Shown here piece by piece: positions 11,744 to 25,200 of a DNA stretch of 64,000 bases. Position 1 is the stretch's first letter, and every line of letters starts with the position of its first letter. Made by a program: the position numbers and the translations under genes. The stretch covers positions 54,806,858-54,870,857 of the forward strand of contig OZ022503.1 of the NCBI GenBank assembly GCA_963989385.1. The letters run 5' to 3'. The notes under the pieces are model-generated. The model was not told the origin of the DNA, did not search any database, and worked only from the letters and a program-made list of their open reading frames with translations. The stretch comes from Ctena decussata. Taxonomy: Eukaryota > Mollusca > Bivalvia > Lucinida > Lucinidae.

Positions 11744-14700
11744 TTGTCACGTGTAGGACATGGGAAGAAAGAAACCAAAGGGGTGGACGCATCCTGCACA
11801 CAACGCTCAATCAACATTGAATCAACCTCGGTTCAAAGTCATGGGGCATTGAATAAACGTAGATTCAATGTTGACCTAACGTCGTATGCCTCCCGAGGAG
11901 TTGGGCTGATATACCTATTAGAGACAGAGCAAATATTGAGCCACTTTCACCTGAATCTACTTTATGCCTGGCCTTACATTTATTGCAACTCATTTGTGAT
12001 AAGGAAATCAAAGAAAACTTACTCTTTTGTTCGGCTCCCCCCTCCCCCTCCTCGCAGTATCTGAAAAAAGAAAAAAGAAGAGCGACAAAAGAAGTCCAAA
12101 ACTCTTGGGTTATGAAGCAACTATTATCACATGAAATAACCAATCACAACACAAAACCTAATTTAGCTTAACATACTATTAGAGACAGAGCAAATATTGG
12201 GCCAGTTTCACCTGAGTCTACCTTATGCCTGACTTTACATTTATTGCAACTCATTTGTAAGAAGGAAATCAACCAATCACAACACAACCTAATCTAACTT
12301 CACATAACTTTTATTTTGTCACGTGTAGGACAGGGGAGGAAAGAAACCAAAGGGGTGGTCGCGTCCCGCACACAACGCTCAATCAACATTGAATCAACGT
12401 CGGTTCAAAGTCATGGGGCATTGAATCAACGTAGATGCATTGTTGACATAAAGTCGTATGCCTCCCGAGGAGTTTGGCTGATATACCTATTAGAAACAGA
12501 GCAAATATTGGGCCACTTTCACCTGAATCTACTTTATGATGACTTAAGGTCGTACGCCTCCCGGGCAGTTGGGCTGATATACCTATTAGAGACAGAGCAA
12601 AAGAAGTCCAACACACTTGGGTTATAAAGCAACTATTCTCATGACATAACCAATCACAACACAACCTAATTTAGCTTAACATACTATTAGCGACAGAGCA
12701 AATATTGGGCCAGATTCACATGTGTCTACCTTATGCCTGACTTTACATTTAATGCAACTCATTTGTAAGAAGGAAATCAACCAATCACAACACAACCTAA
12801 ACTAACTTAACATAACTTTTATTTTGTCACGTGTAGGACAGGGGAAGAAAGAAACCAAAGGGGTGGACGCGTCCCGCACACAACGCTCAATCAACATTGA
12901 ATCGACGTCGGTTCAAAGTCATGGGGCATTGAATAAACGTAGATTCAATTTTGACCTAGTGCAATATGCTTCCCGGGGAGTTGGGCTGATATACCTATTT
13001 GAGACAGAGCAAAAGAAGTCCAACACTCTTGGGTTATAAAGCAATTATTATCACATGACATAACCAATCACAACACAACCTAATTTAGCTTAACATACTA
13101 TTAGAGACAAAGCAAAAATTGGGCCAGATTAACCTGCGTTTACCTTATGCCTGACTTTACATTTATTGCAACTCATTTGTAAGAAGGAAATCAACCAATC
13201 ACAACACAACCTAATCTAACTTCACATAACTTTTATTTTGTCACGTGTAGGACAGGGGAGGAAAGAAACCAAAGGGGTGGTCGCGTCCCGCACACAACGC
13301 TCAATCAACATTGAATCAACGTCGGTTCAAAGTCATGGGGCATTGAATCAACGTAGATGCATTGTTGACATAAAGTCGTATGCCTCCCGAGGAGTTTGGC
13401 TGATATACCTATTAGAGACAGAGCAAATATTGGGCCACTTTCACCTGAATCTACTTTATGATGACTTAAGGTCGTACGCCTCCCGGGCAGTTGGGCTGAT
13501 ATACCTATTAGAGACAGAGCAAAAGAAGTCCAACACACTTGGGTTATAAAGCAACTATTCTCATGACATAACCAATCACAACACAACCTAATTTAGCTTA
13601 ACATACTATTAGCGACAGAGCAAATATTGGGCCAGATTCACATGTGTCTACCTTATGCCTGACTTTACATTTAATGCAACTCATTTGTAAGAAGGAAATC
13701 AACCAATCACAACACAACCTAAACTAACTTAACATAACTTTTATTTTGTCACGTGTAGGACAGGGGAAGAAAGAAACCAAAGGGGTGGACGCGTCCCGCA
13801 CACAACGCTCAATCAACATTGAATCAACGTCGGTTCAAAGTCATGGGGCATTGAATCAACGTAGATTCAATTTTGATCTAATGCCATATGCTTCCCGGGC
13901 AGTTGGACATACCTATTAGAGACAAAGAAAAAGAAGTCCAACACTCTTGGGTTATAAAGCAAGTATTATCACATGACATAACTAATCACAACACAACCTA
14001 ATTTACCTTAACATACTATTAGAGACAGAGAAAATATTGGGCCAGATTCACCTGTGTCTACCTTATGCCTGACTTTACATTTATTGCAACTCATTTGTAA
14101 GAAGGAAATCAACCAATTACAACACAACCTAAACTAACTTAATATTACTTTTATTTTGCCACGTGTAGGACAGGGGAAGAAACAACCAAAGGGGTGGCCG
14201 CGTCCCGCACACAACGCTCAATCAACATTGAATCAACGCCGGTTCAAAGTCATGAGGCATTGAAAAAACGTATATTCAATGTTCACCTAACGTCGTACGC
14301 CTCCCGGGGAGTTAGGCTGATATACCTATTAGAGACAGAGCAAAAGAAGTCAAAAACTCTTGGGTTAAAAAGCAACTATTATCACATGACATAACCAATC
14401 ACAACACAACCTAATTTAGCTTATCATACTATTAGAGACAGAGCAAATATTGGGCCAGTTTCACCTGAGTTTACCTTATGCCTGACTTTAAATATGTTGC
14501 ATCTCATTTGTTAGAAGGAAATTAACCAATCACAACACAACCTAAACTAACTTAACTTTTATTTTGTCACGTGTAGGACAGGGGAAGAAAGAAACCAAAG
14601 GGTGGTCGCGTCCCGCACACAACGCTCAATCAACATTGAATCAACCTCGGTTCAAAGTCATGGGGCATTGAATCAACGTAGATTCAATTTTGACCTAACG

Positions 14701-14975
14701 TCGTATGCTTCCCGGGTAGTTGGGCAGATATACCTATTAGAGACAGGGTAAAAGAAGTCCAACATTCTTGGGTTATAAAGCAACTATTATCACATGACAT
14801 AACCAATCACAACACAATCATATTTAGCTTCACATACACTCGAGACAGAGCAAATATTGGGCAGGTTTCACCTGTGTCTACCTTATGCCTGACTTTACAT
14901 TTACTGCAACTCATTTGTAAGAAGGAAATCAACCAATCACAACACAACCTAAACTAACTTAACATAACTTTTATT
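11744..14975. repeat. Higher-order repeat copy 1 (3232 bp; C-B-A-B-A-A-A)
   Basis: Monomer starts are 11744 (C), 12316 (B), 12824 (A), 13238 (B), 13746 (A), 14156 (A) and 14564 (A). The B-A pairs at 12316-13237 and 13238-14155 share rare variants, including the shortened CTATTCTCATGAC, ATTAGCGACAGAGC and CACATGTGTC, showing a recent tandem duplication of about 922 bp. Confidence 0.85.
12023..12060 (-). other. Splice-flanked 38-nt block, representative of all C units
   Basis: On the minus strand the C-specific insert reads as a polypyrimidine tract ending in TTTTTTCAG, then a 38-nt GA/G-rich block (starting ATACTGCGAGGAGG, ending GAACAAAAGA), then GTAAGT. The same arrangement is found at 3172-3212, 3882-3922, 6980-7025 (46 nt), 9132-9169, 9910-9947, 10628-10669, 15255-15293 and at offset about +279 in every later C unit. 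Block length varies (38, 39, 41, 42 and 46 nt), so the reading frame is not preserved. The plus strand also has a pyrimidine tract ending CCTCCTCGCAG. Splicing of this block is a possibility suggested by the sequence, not shown. Confidence 0.35.
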
Positions 14976-17900
14976 TTGTCACGTGTAGGAAAGGGGAAGA
15001 AAGAAACAAAAGGGGTGGAAGCGTCCCGCACACAACGCTCAATCAACATTGAATCAACGTCGGTTCAAAGTCATGGGGCATTGAATCAACGTAGATGCAT
15101 TGTTGACATAAAGTCGTATGCCTCCCGAGGACTTGGGCTGATATACCTATTAGAGACAGAGCAAATATTGGGCCACTATCACCTGAATCTACTTTATGTC
15201 TGGCCTTACATTTATTGCAACTCATTTGTGATAAGGAAATCAAAGAATACTTACTCTTTTGTTCGGCTCTACCGCTCCCCCTCCTCGCAGTATCTGAAAA
15301 AAGAAAAAAGAAAAGCGACAAAAGAAGTCCAACACTCTTGGGTAATGAAGCACTTTTTATCACATGAAATAACCAATCACAACACAACCTAATTTAGCTT
15401 AACATACTATTAGAGTCTGAGCAAATATTGGGCCAGTTTCACCTGAGTCTACCTTATGCCTGACTTTACATTTATTGTAACTCATTTGTAAGAAGGAAAT
15501 CAACCAATCACAACACAACCTAAACTAACTTAACATAACTTTTATTTTGTCACGTGTAGGAAATGCGATGAAAGAAACCAAAGGGGTGGACGCGTCCCGC
15601 ACACAATGCTCAATCAACATTGAATCAACGTCGGTTCAAAGTCATGGGGCATTGAATCAACGTAGATTCAATTTTGCCCTAACACCATATGCTTCCCGGG
15701 AGTTGGGATGATATACCTATTAGAGACAGAGCAAAAGAGTCCAACACTCTTGGGTTATAAAGCAATTATTATCACATGACATAACCAATCACAACACAAC
15801 CTAATTTAGCTTAACATACTATTAGAGACAAAGCAAATATTTGGCCAGATTCACCTGCGTCTACCTTATGCCTGACTTTACATTTATTGCAACTCATTTG
15901 TAAGAAGGAAATCAACCAATCACAACACAACCTAATCTAACTTCACATAACTTTTATTTTGTCACGTGTAGGACAGGGGAAGAAAGAAACCAAAGGGGTG
16001 GTCGCGTCCCGCACACAACGCTCAATCAACATTGAATCAACGTCGGTTCAAAGTCATGGGGCATTGAATCAACGTAGATGCATTGTTGACATAAAGTCGT
16101 ATGCCTCCCGAGGAGTTTGGCTGATATACCTATTAGAGACAGAGCAAATATTGGGCCACTTTCACCTGAATCTACTTTATGATGACCTAAGGTCGTACGC
16201 CTCCCGGGGAGTTGGGCTGATATACCTATTAGAGACAGAGCAAAAGAAGTCCAACACTCTTGGGTTATAAAGCAACTATTATCACATGACATAACCAATC
16301 ACAACACAACCTAATTTAGCTTAACATACTATTAGAGACAGAGCAAATATTGGGCCAGAGTCACCTGTGTCTACCTTATGCCTGACTTTACATTGAATGC
16401 AACTCATTTGTAAGAAGGAAATCAACCAATCACAACACAACCTAAACTAACTTAACATAACTTTTATTTTGTCAGTGTAGGACAGGGGAAGAAAGAAACC
16501 AAACGTGTGGACGCGTCCCGCACACAACGCTCAATCAACATTGAATCAACGTCGGTTCAAAGTCATGGGGCATTGAATAAACGTAGATTCAATTTTGACC
16601 TAGTGCAATATGCTTCCCGGGGAGTTGGGCTGATATACCTATTTGAGACAGAGCAAAAGAAGTCCAACACTCTTGGGTTATAAAGCAATTATTATCACAT
16701 GACATAACCAATCACAACACAACCTAATTTAGCTTAACATACTATTAGAGACAAAGCAAATATTGGGCCAGATTTACCTGCGTTTACCTTATGCCTGACT
16801 TTACATTTATTGCAACTCATTTGTAAGAAGGAAATCAACCAATCACAACACAACCTAATCTAACTTCACATTACTTTTATTTTGTCACGTGTAGGACAGG
16901 GGAAGAAAGAAACCAAAGGGGTGGTCGCGCTGCACACAACGCTCAATCAACATTGAATCAACGTCGGTTCAAAGTCATGGGGCATTGAATCAACGTAGAT
17001 GCATTGTTGACATAAAGTCGTATGCCTCCCGAGGAGTTTGGCTGATATACCTATTAGAGACAGAGCAAATATTGGGCCACTTTCACCTGAATCTACTTTA
17101 TGATGACCTAAGGTCGTACGCCTCCCGGGCAGTTGGGCTGATATACCTATTAGAGACAGAGCAAAAGAAGTCCAACACTCTTGGGTTTTAAAGCAACTAT
17201 TATCACATGACATAACCAATCACAACACAACCTAATTTAGCTTAACATACTACTAGAGACAGAGCAAATATTGGGCCAGATTCACCTGTGTCTACCTTAT
17301 GCCTGACTTTACATTTAATGCAACTCATTTGTAAGAAGGAAATCAACCAATCACAACACAACCTAATCTAACTTCACATAACTTTTATTTTGTCACGTGT
17401 AGGACAGGGGAAGAAAGAAACCAAAGGGGTGGACGCGTCCCGCACACAACGCTCAATCAACATTGAATCAACGTCGGTTCAAAGTCATGGGGCATTGAAT
17501 CAACGTAGATTCAATTTTGATCTAACGCCATATGCTTCCCGGGGAGTTGGACATACCTATTAGAGACAAAGAAAAAGAAGTCCAACACTCTTGGGTTATA
17601 AAGCAAGTATATCACATGACATAACTAAACACAACACAACCTAATTTACCTTTACATACTATTAGAGACAGAGAAAATATTGGGCCAGATTCACCTGTGT
17701 CTACCTTATGCCTGACTTTACATTTATTGCAACTCATTTGTAAGAAGGAAATCAACCAATTACAACACAACCTAAACTAACTTAATATTACTTTTATTTT
17801 GCCACGTGTAGGACAGGGGAAGAAATAACCAAAGGGGTGGCCGCGTCCCGCACACAACGCTCAATCGACATTGAATCAACGCCGGTTCAAAGTCGTCAGG

Positions 17901-18620
17901 CATTGAAAAAACGTATATTCAATGATCACCTAACGTCGTACGCCTCCCGGGGAGTTAGGCTGATATACCTATTAGAGACAGAGCAAAAGAAGTCAAAAAC
18001 TCTTGGGTTAAAAAGCAACTATTATCACATGACATAACCAATCACAACACAACCTAATTTAGCTTAACATACTATTAGAGACAGAGCAAATATTGGGCCA
18101 GTTTCACCTGAGTTTACCTTATGCCTGACTTTAAATATGTTGCATCTCATTTGTAAGAAGGAAATTAACCAATCACAACACAACCTAAACTAACTTAACT
18201 TTTATTTTGTCACGTGTAGGACAGGGGAAGAAAGAAACCAAAGGGGTGGTCGCGTCCCGCACACAACGCTCAATCAACATTGAATCAACCTCGGTTCAAA
18301 GTCATGGGGCATTGAATCAACGTAGATTCAATTTTGACCTAACGTCGTATGCTTCCCGGGTAGTTGGGCTGATATACCTATTAGAGACAGGGTAAAAGAA
18401 GTCCAACACTCTTGGGTTATAAAGCAACTATTATCACATGACATAACCAATCACAACACAATCTAATTTAGCTTCACATACCATTCGAGACAGAGCAAAT
18501 ATTGGGCCGGTTTCACCTGTGTCTACCTTTTGCCTGACTTTACATTTATTGCAACTCATTTGTAAGAAGGAAATGAACCAATCACAACACAACCTAAACT
18601 AACTTAACATAACTTTTATT
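14976..18620. repeat. Higher-order repeat copy 2 (3645 bp; C-A-B-A-B-A-A-A)
   Basis: Monomer starts are 14976 (C), 15547 (A), 15959 (B), 16469 (A), 16882 (B), 17390 (A), 17799 (A) and 18207 (A). The eight-monomer length of about 3.65 kb is shared with copies 3 and 6, although the order of A and B differs. Confidence 0.85.
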
Positions 18621-21600
18621 TTGTCACGTGTAGGAAAGGGGAAGAAAGAAACAAAAGGGGTGGAAGCGTCCCGCACACAACGCTCAATCAACATTGAATC
18701 AACGTCGGTTCAAAGTCATGGGGCATTGAATCAACGTAGATGCATTGTTGACATAAAGTCGTATGCCTCCCGAGGAGTTGGGCTGATATACCTATTAGAG
18801 ACAGAGCAAATATTGGGCCACTTTCACCTGAATCTACTTTATGGCTGGCCTTACATTTATTGCAACTCATTTGTGATAAGGAAATCAAAGAATACTTACT
18901 CTTTTGTTCGGCTCCCCCGCTCCCCCTCCTCGCAGTATCTGAAAAAAGAAAAAAGAAAAGCGACAAAAGAAGTCCAACACTCTTGGGTAATGAAGCACTT
19001 TTTATCACATGAAATAACCAATCACAACACAACCTAATTTAGCTTAACATACTATTAGAGTCTGAGCAAATATTGGGCCAGTTTCACCTGAGTCTACCTT
19101 ATGCCTGACTTTACATTTATTGTAACTCATTTGTAAGAAGGAAATCAACCAATCACAACACAACCTAAACTAACTTAACATAACTTTTATTTTGTCACGT
19201 GTAGGAAATGCGAAGAAAGAAACCAAAGGGGCGGACGCGTCCCGCACACAACGCTCAATCAACATTGAATCAACGTCGGTTCAAAGTCATGGGGCTTTGA
19301 ATCAACGTAGATTCAATTTTGCCCTAACGCCATATGCTTCCCGGGGAGTTGGGATGATATACCTATTAGAGACAGAGCAAAAGAAGTCCAACACTCTTGG
19401 GTTATAAAACAATTATTATCACATGACATAACCAATCACAACACAACCTAATTTAGCTTAACATACTATTAGAGACAGAGCAAATATTGGGCCAGTTTCA
19501 CCTGAGTCTACCTTATGCCTGACTTTACATTTATTGCAACTCATTTGTAAGAAGGAAATTAACCAATCACAACACAACCTAAACTCACTTAACATAACTT
19601 ATTTTGTCACGTGCAGGACAGGGGAAGAAAGAAACCAAAGGGGTGGACGCGTCCCGCACACAACGCTCAATCAACATTGAATCGACGTCGGTTCAACGTC
19701 ATGGGGCATTGAATAAACGTAGATTCAATTTTGACCTAGTGCAATATGCTTCCCGGGAGTTGGGCTGATATACCTATTAGAGACAGAGCAAAAGAAGTCC
19801 AACACTCTTTGGTTATAAAGCAATTATTATCACATGACATAACCAATCACAACACAATCTAATTTAGCTTCACATACTATTAGAGACAGAGCAAATATTG
19901 GGCCAGATTCACCTGCGTCTACCTTATGCCTGACTTTACATTTATTGCAACTCATTTGTAAGAAGGAAATCAACCAATAACAACACAACCTAATCTAACT
20001 TCACATAACTTTTATTTTGTCACGTGTAGGACAGGGGAAGAAAGAAACCAAAGGGGTGGTCGCGTCCCGCACACAACGCTCAATCAACATTGAATCAACG
20101 TCGGTTCAAAGTCATGGGGCATTGAATCAACTTAGGTGCATTGTTGACATAAAGTCGTATGCCTCCCGAGGAGTTTGGCTGATATACCTATTAGAGACAG
20201 AGCAAATATTGGGCCACTTTCACCTGAATCTACTTTATGATGACCTAAGGTCGTACGCCTCCCGGGGAGTTGGGCTGATATACCTATTAGAGACAGAGCA
20301 AAAGAAGTCCAACACTCTTGGGTTATAAAGCAACTATTATCACATGACATAACCAATCACAACACAACCTAATTTAGCTTAACATACTATTAGAGACAGA
20401 GCAAATATTGGGCCAGATTCACCTGTGTCTACCTTATGCCTGACTTTTCATTTAATGCAACTCATTTGTAAGAAGGAAATCAACCAATCACAACACAACC
20501 TAAACTAACTTAACATAACTTTTATTTTGACAGTGTAGGACAGGGGAAGAAAGAAACCAAATGGGTGGACGCGTCCCGCACACAACGCTCAATCAACATT
20601 GAATCAACGTCGGTTCAAAGTCATGGGGCATTGAATCAACGTAGATTCAATTTTGACCTAGTGCAATATGCTTCCCGGGGAGTTGGGCTGATATACCTAT
20701 TTGAGACAGAGCAAAAGAAGTCCAACACTCTTGGGTTATAAAGCAATTATTATCACATGACATAACCAATCACAACACAACCTAATTTAGCTTAACATAC
20801 TATTAGAGACAAAGCAAATATTGGGCCAGATTTACCTGCGTTTACCTTATGCCTGACTTTACATTTATTGCAACTCATTTGTAAGAAGGAAATCAACCAA
20901 TCACAACACAACCTAATCTAACTTCACATAACTTTTATTTTGTCACGTGTAGGACAGGGGAAGAAAGAAACCAAAGGGGTGGTCGCGTCCCGCACACAAC
21001 GCTCAATCAACATTGAATCAACGTCGGTTCAAAGTCATGGGGCATTGAATCAACGTAGATGCATTGTTGACATAAAGTCGTATGCCTCCCGAGGAGTTTG
21101 GCTGATATACCTATTAGAGACAGAGCAAATATTGGGCCACTTTCACCTGAATCTACTTTATGATGACCTAAGTTCGTACGCCTCCCGGGCAGTTGGGCTG
21201 ATATACCTATTAGAGACAGAGCAAAAGAAGTCCAACACTCTTGGGTTAAAAAGCAACTATTATCAAATGACATAACCAATCACAACACAACCTAATTTAG
21301 CTTAACATACTATTAGAGACAGAGCAAATATTGGGCCAGATTCACCTGTGTCTACCTTATGCCTGACTTTACATTTATTGCAACTCATTTGTAAGAAGGA
21401 AATCAACCAATTACAACACAACCTAAACTAACTTAATATTACTTTTATTTTGCCACGTGTAGGACAGGGGAAGAAATAACCAAAGGGGTGGCCGCGTCCC
21501 GCACACAACGCTCAATCGACATTGAATCAACGCCGGTTCAAAGTCGTCAGGCATTGAAAAAATGTATATTCAATGATCACCTAACGTCGTACGCCTCCCG

Positions 21601-22270
21601 GGGAGTAAGGCTGATATACCTATTAGAGACAGAGCAAAAGAAGTCAAAAACTCTTGGGTTAAAAAACAACTATTATCACATGACATAACCAATCACAACA
21701 AAACCTAATTTAGCTTAACATACTATTAGAGACAGAGCAAATATTGGGCCAGTTTCACCTGAGTTTACCTTATGCCTGACTTTAAATATGTTGCATCTCA
21801 TTTGTAAGAAGGAATTTAACCAATCACAACACAACCTAAACTAACTTAACTTTTATTTTGTCACGTGTAGGACAGGGGAAGAAAGAAACCAAAGGGTGGT
21901 CGCGTCCCGCACACAACGCTCAATCAACATTGAATCAACCTCGGTTCAAAGTCATGGGGCATTGAATCAACGTAGATTCAATTTTGACCTAACGTCGTAG
22001 GCTTCCCGGGTAGTTGGGCTGATATACCTATTAGAGACAGGGTAAAAGAAGTCCAACACTCTTGGGTTATAAAGCAACTATTATCACATGACATAACCAA
22101 TCACAACACAATCTAATTTAGCTTCACATACCATTCGAGACAGAGCAAATATTGGGCCGGTTTCACCTGTGTCTACCTTATGCCTGACTTTACATTTATT
22201 GCAACTCATTTGTAAGAAGGAAATCAACCAATCACAACACAACCTAAACTAACTTAACATAACTTTTATT
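18621..22270. repeat. Higher-order repeat copy 3 (3650 bp; C-A-A-B-A-B-A-A)
   Basis: Monomer starts are 18621 (C), 19192 (A), 19604 (A), 20017 (B), 20527 (A), 20940 (B), 21450 (A) and 21858 (A). The unit preceding the next C carries the GGGCCGGTTTCACC variant, shared with copies 2 and 4 and with the unit before 39266. Confidence 0.85.
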
Positions 22271-25200
22271 TTGTCACGTGTAGGAAAGGGGAAGAAAGAA
22301 ACAAAAGGGGTGGAAGCGTCCCGCACACAACGCTCAATCAACATTGAATCAACGTCGGTTCAAAGTCATGGGGCATTGAATCAACTTAGATGCATTGTTG
22401 ACAAAGTCGTATGCCTCCCGAGGAGTTGGGCTGATATACCTATTAGAGACGGAGCAAATATTGGGCCACTTTCACCTGAATCTACTTTATGCCTGGCCTT
22501 ACATTTATTGCAACTCATTTGTGATAAGGAAATCAAAGAATACTTACTCTTTTGTTCGGCTCCCCCGCTCCCCCTACTCGCAGTATCTGAAAAAAGAAAA
22601 AAGAAAAGCGACAAAAGAAGTCCAACACTCTTGGGCAATGAAGCACTTTTTATCACATGAAATAACCAATCACAACACAACCTTATTTAGCTTAACATAC
22701 TATTAGAGTCTGAGCAAATATTGGGCCAGTTTCACCTGAGTCTACCTTATGCCTGACTTTACATTTATTGTAACTCATTTGTAAGAAGGAAATCAACCAA
22801 TCACAACACAACCTAAACTAACTTAACATAACTTTTATTTTGTTACGTGTAGGAAATGCGAAGAAAGAAACCAAAGGGGTGGACGCGTCCCGCACACAAC
22901 GCTCAATCAACATTGAATCAACGTCGGTTCAAAGTCATGGGGCATTGAATCAACGTAGATTCAATTTTGCCCTAACGCCATATGCTTCCCGGGGAGTTGG
23001 GATGATATACCTATTAGAGACAGAGCAAAAGAAGTCCAACACTCTTGGGTTATAAAACAATTATTATCACATGACATAACCAATCACAACACAACCTAAT
23101 TTAGCTTAACATACTATTAGAGACAGAGCAAATATTGGGCCAGTTTCACCTGAGTCTACCTTATGCCTGACTTTCCATTTATTGCAACTCATTTGTAAGA
23201 AGGAAATCAACCAATCACAACACAACCTAATCTAACTTCACATAACTTTTATTTTGTCACGTGTAGGACAGGGGAAGAAAGAAACCAAAGGGGTGGTCGC
23301 GTCCCGCACACAACGCTCAATCAACATTGAATCAACGTCGGTTCAAAGTCATGGGGCATTGAATCAACTTAGATGCATTGTTGACAAAGTCGTATGCCTC
23401 CCGAGGAGTTTGGCTGATATACCTATTAGAGACAGAGCAAATATTGGGCCACTTTCACCTGAATCTACTTTATGATGACCTAAGGTCGTACGCCTCCCGG
23501 GAAGTTGGGCTGATATACCTATTAGAGACAGAGCAAAAGAAGTCCAACACTCTTTGGTTATAAAGCAATTACAGTCAAACCTGTCGTAAGGGGTCACCCC
23601 ATGGGACCCACAAAAATTGGCTGCTCAAGACAGGTCATCCCTTAATACAGGTTCATTTGCACTGTATTTTGGTCTAAGGGACTCCCAAAAAGTGGCTGCT
23701 AAAGACAGGTGACCCTTAATACAGTGACCCCTTAAGACGGGTTTGACTGTATTATCACATGACATAACCAATCACAACACAATCTAATTTAGCTTCACAT
23801 ACTATTAGAGACAGAGCAAATATTGGGCCAGATTCACCTGCGTCTACCTTATGCCTGACTTTACATTTATTGCAACTCATTCGTAAGAAGGAAATCAACC
23901 AATCACAACACAACCTAATCTAACTTCACATAACTTTTATTTTGTCACGTGTAGGACAGGGGAAGAAAGAAACCAAAGGGGTGGTCGCGTCCCGCACACA
24001 ACGCTCAATCAACATTGAATCAACGTCGGTTCAAAGTCATGGGGCATTGAATCAACTTAGATGCATTGTTGACATAAAGTCGTATGCCTCCCGAGGAGTT
24101 TGACTGATATACCTATTAGAGACAGAGCAAAAGAAGTCCAACACTCTTGGGTTATAAAGCAACTATTATCACATGACATAACCAATCACAACACAACCTA
24201 ATTTAGCTTAACATACTATTAGAGACAGAGCAAATATTGGGCCAGATTCACCTGTGTCTACCTTATGCCTGACTTTACATTTAATGCAACTCATTTGTAA
24301 GAAGGAAATCAACCAATCACAACACAACCTAAACTAACTTAACATAACTTTTATTTTGTCAGTGTAGGACAGGGGAAGAAAGAAACCAAAGGGGTGGACG
24401 CGTTCCGCACACAACGCTCAATCAACATTGAATCAACGTCGGTTCAAAGTCATGGGGCATTGAATCAACGTAGATTCAATTTTGACCTAGTGCAATATGC
24501 TTCCCGGGGAGTTGGGCTGATATACCTATTTGAGACAGAGCAAAAGAAGTCCAACACTCTTGGGTTATAAAGCAATTATTATCACATGACATAACCAATC
24601 ACAACACAACCTAATTTAGCTTAACATACTATTAGAGAGAAAGCAAATATTGGGCCAGATTTACCTGCGTTTACCTTATGCCTGACTTTACATTTATTGC
24701 AACTCATTTGTAAGAAGGAAATCAACCAATCACAACACAACCTAATCTAACTTCACATAACTTTTATTTTGTCACGTGTAGGACAGGGGAAGAAAGAAAC
24801 CGAAGGGGTGGTCGCGTCCTGCACACAACGCTCAATCAACATTGAATCAACGTCGGTTCAAAGTCATGGGGCATTGAATCAACGTAGATGCATTGTTGAC
24901 ATAAAGTCGTATGCCTCCCGAGGAGTTTGGCTGATATACCTATTAGAGACAGAGCAAATATTGGGCCACTTTCACCTGAATCTACTTTATGATGACCTAA
25001 GGTCGTACGCCTCCCGGGCAGTTGGGCTGATATACCTATTAGAGACAGAGCAAAAGAAGTCCAACACTCTTGGGTTATAAAGCAACTATTATCACATGAC
25101 ATAACCAATCACAACACAACCTAATTTAGCTTAACATACTACTAGGGACAGAGCAAATATTGGGCCAGATTCACCTGTGTCTACATTGCCTGACTTTACA

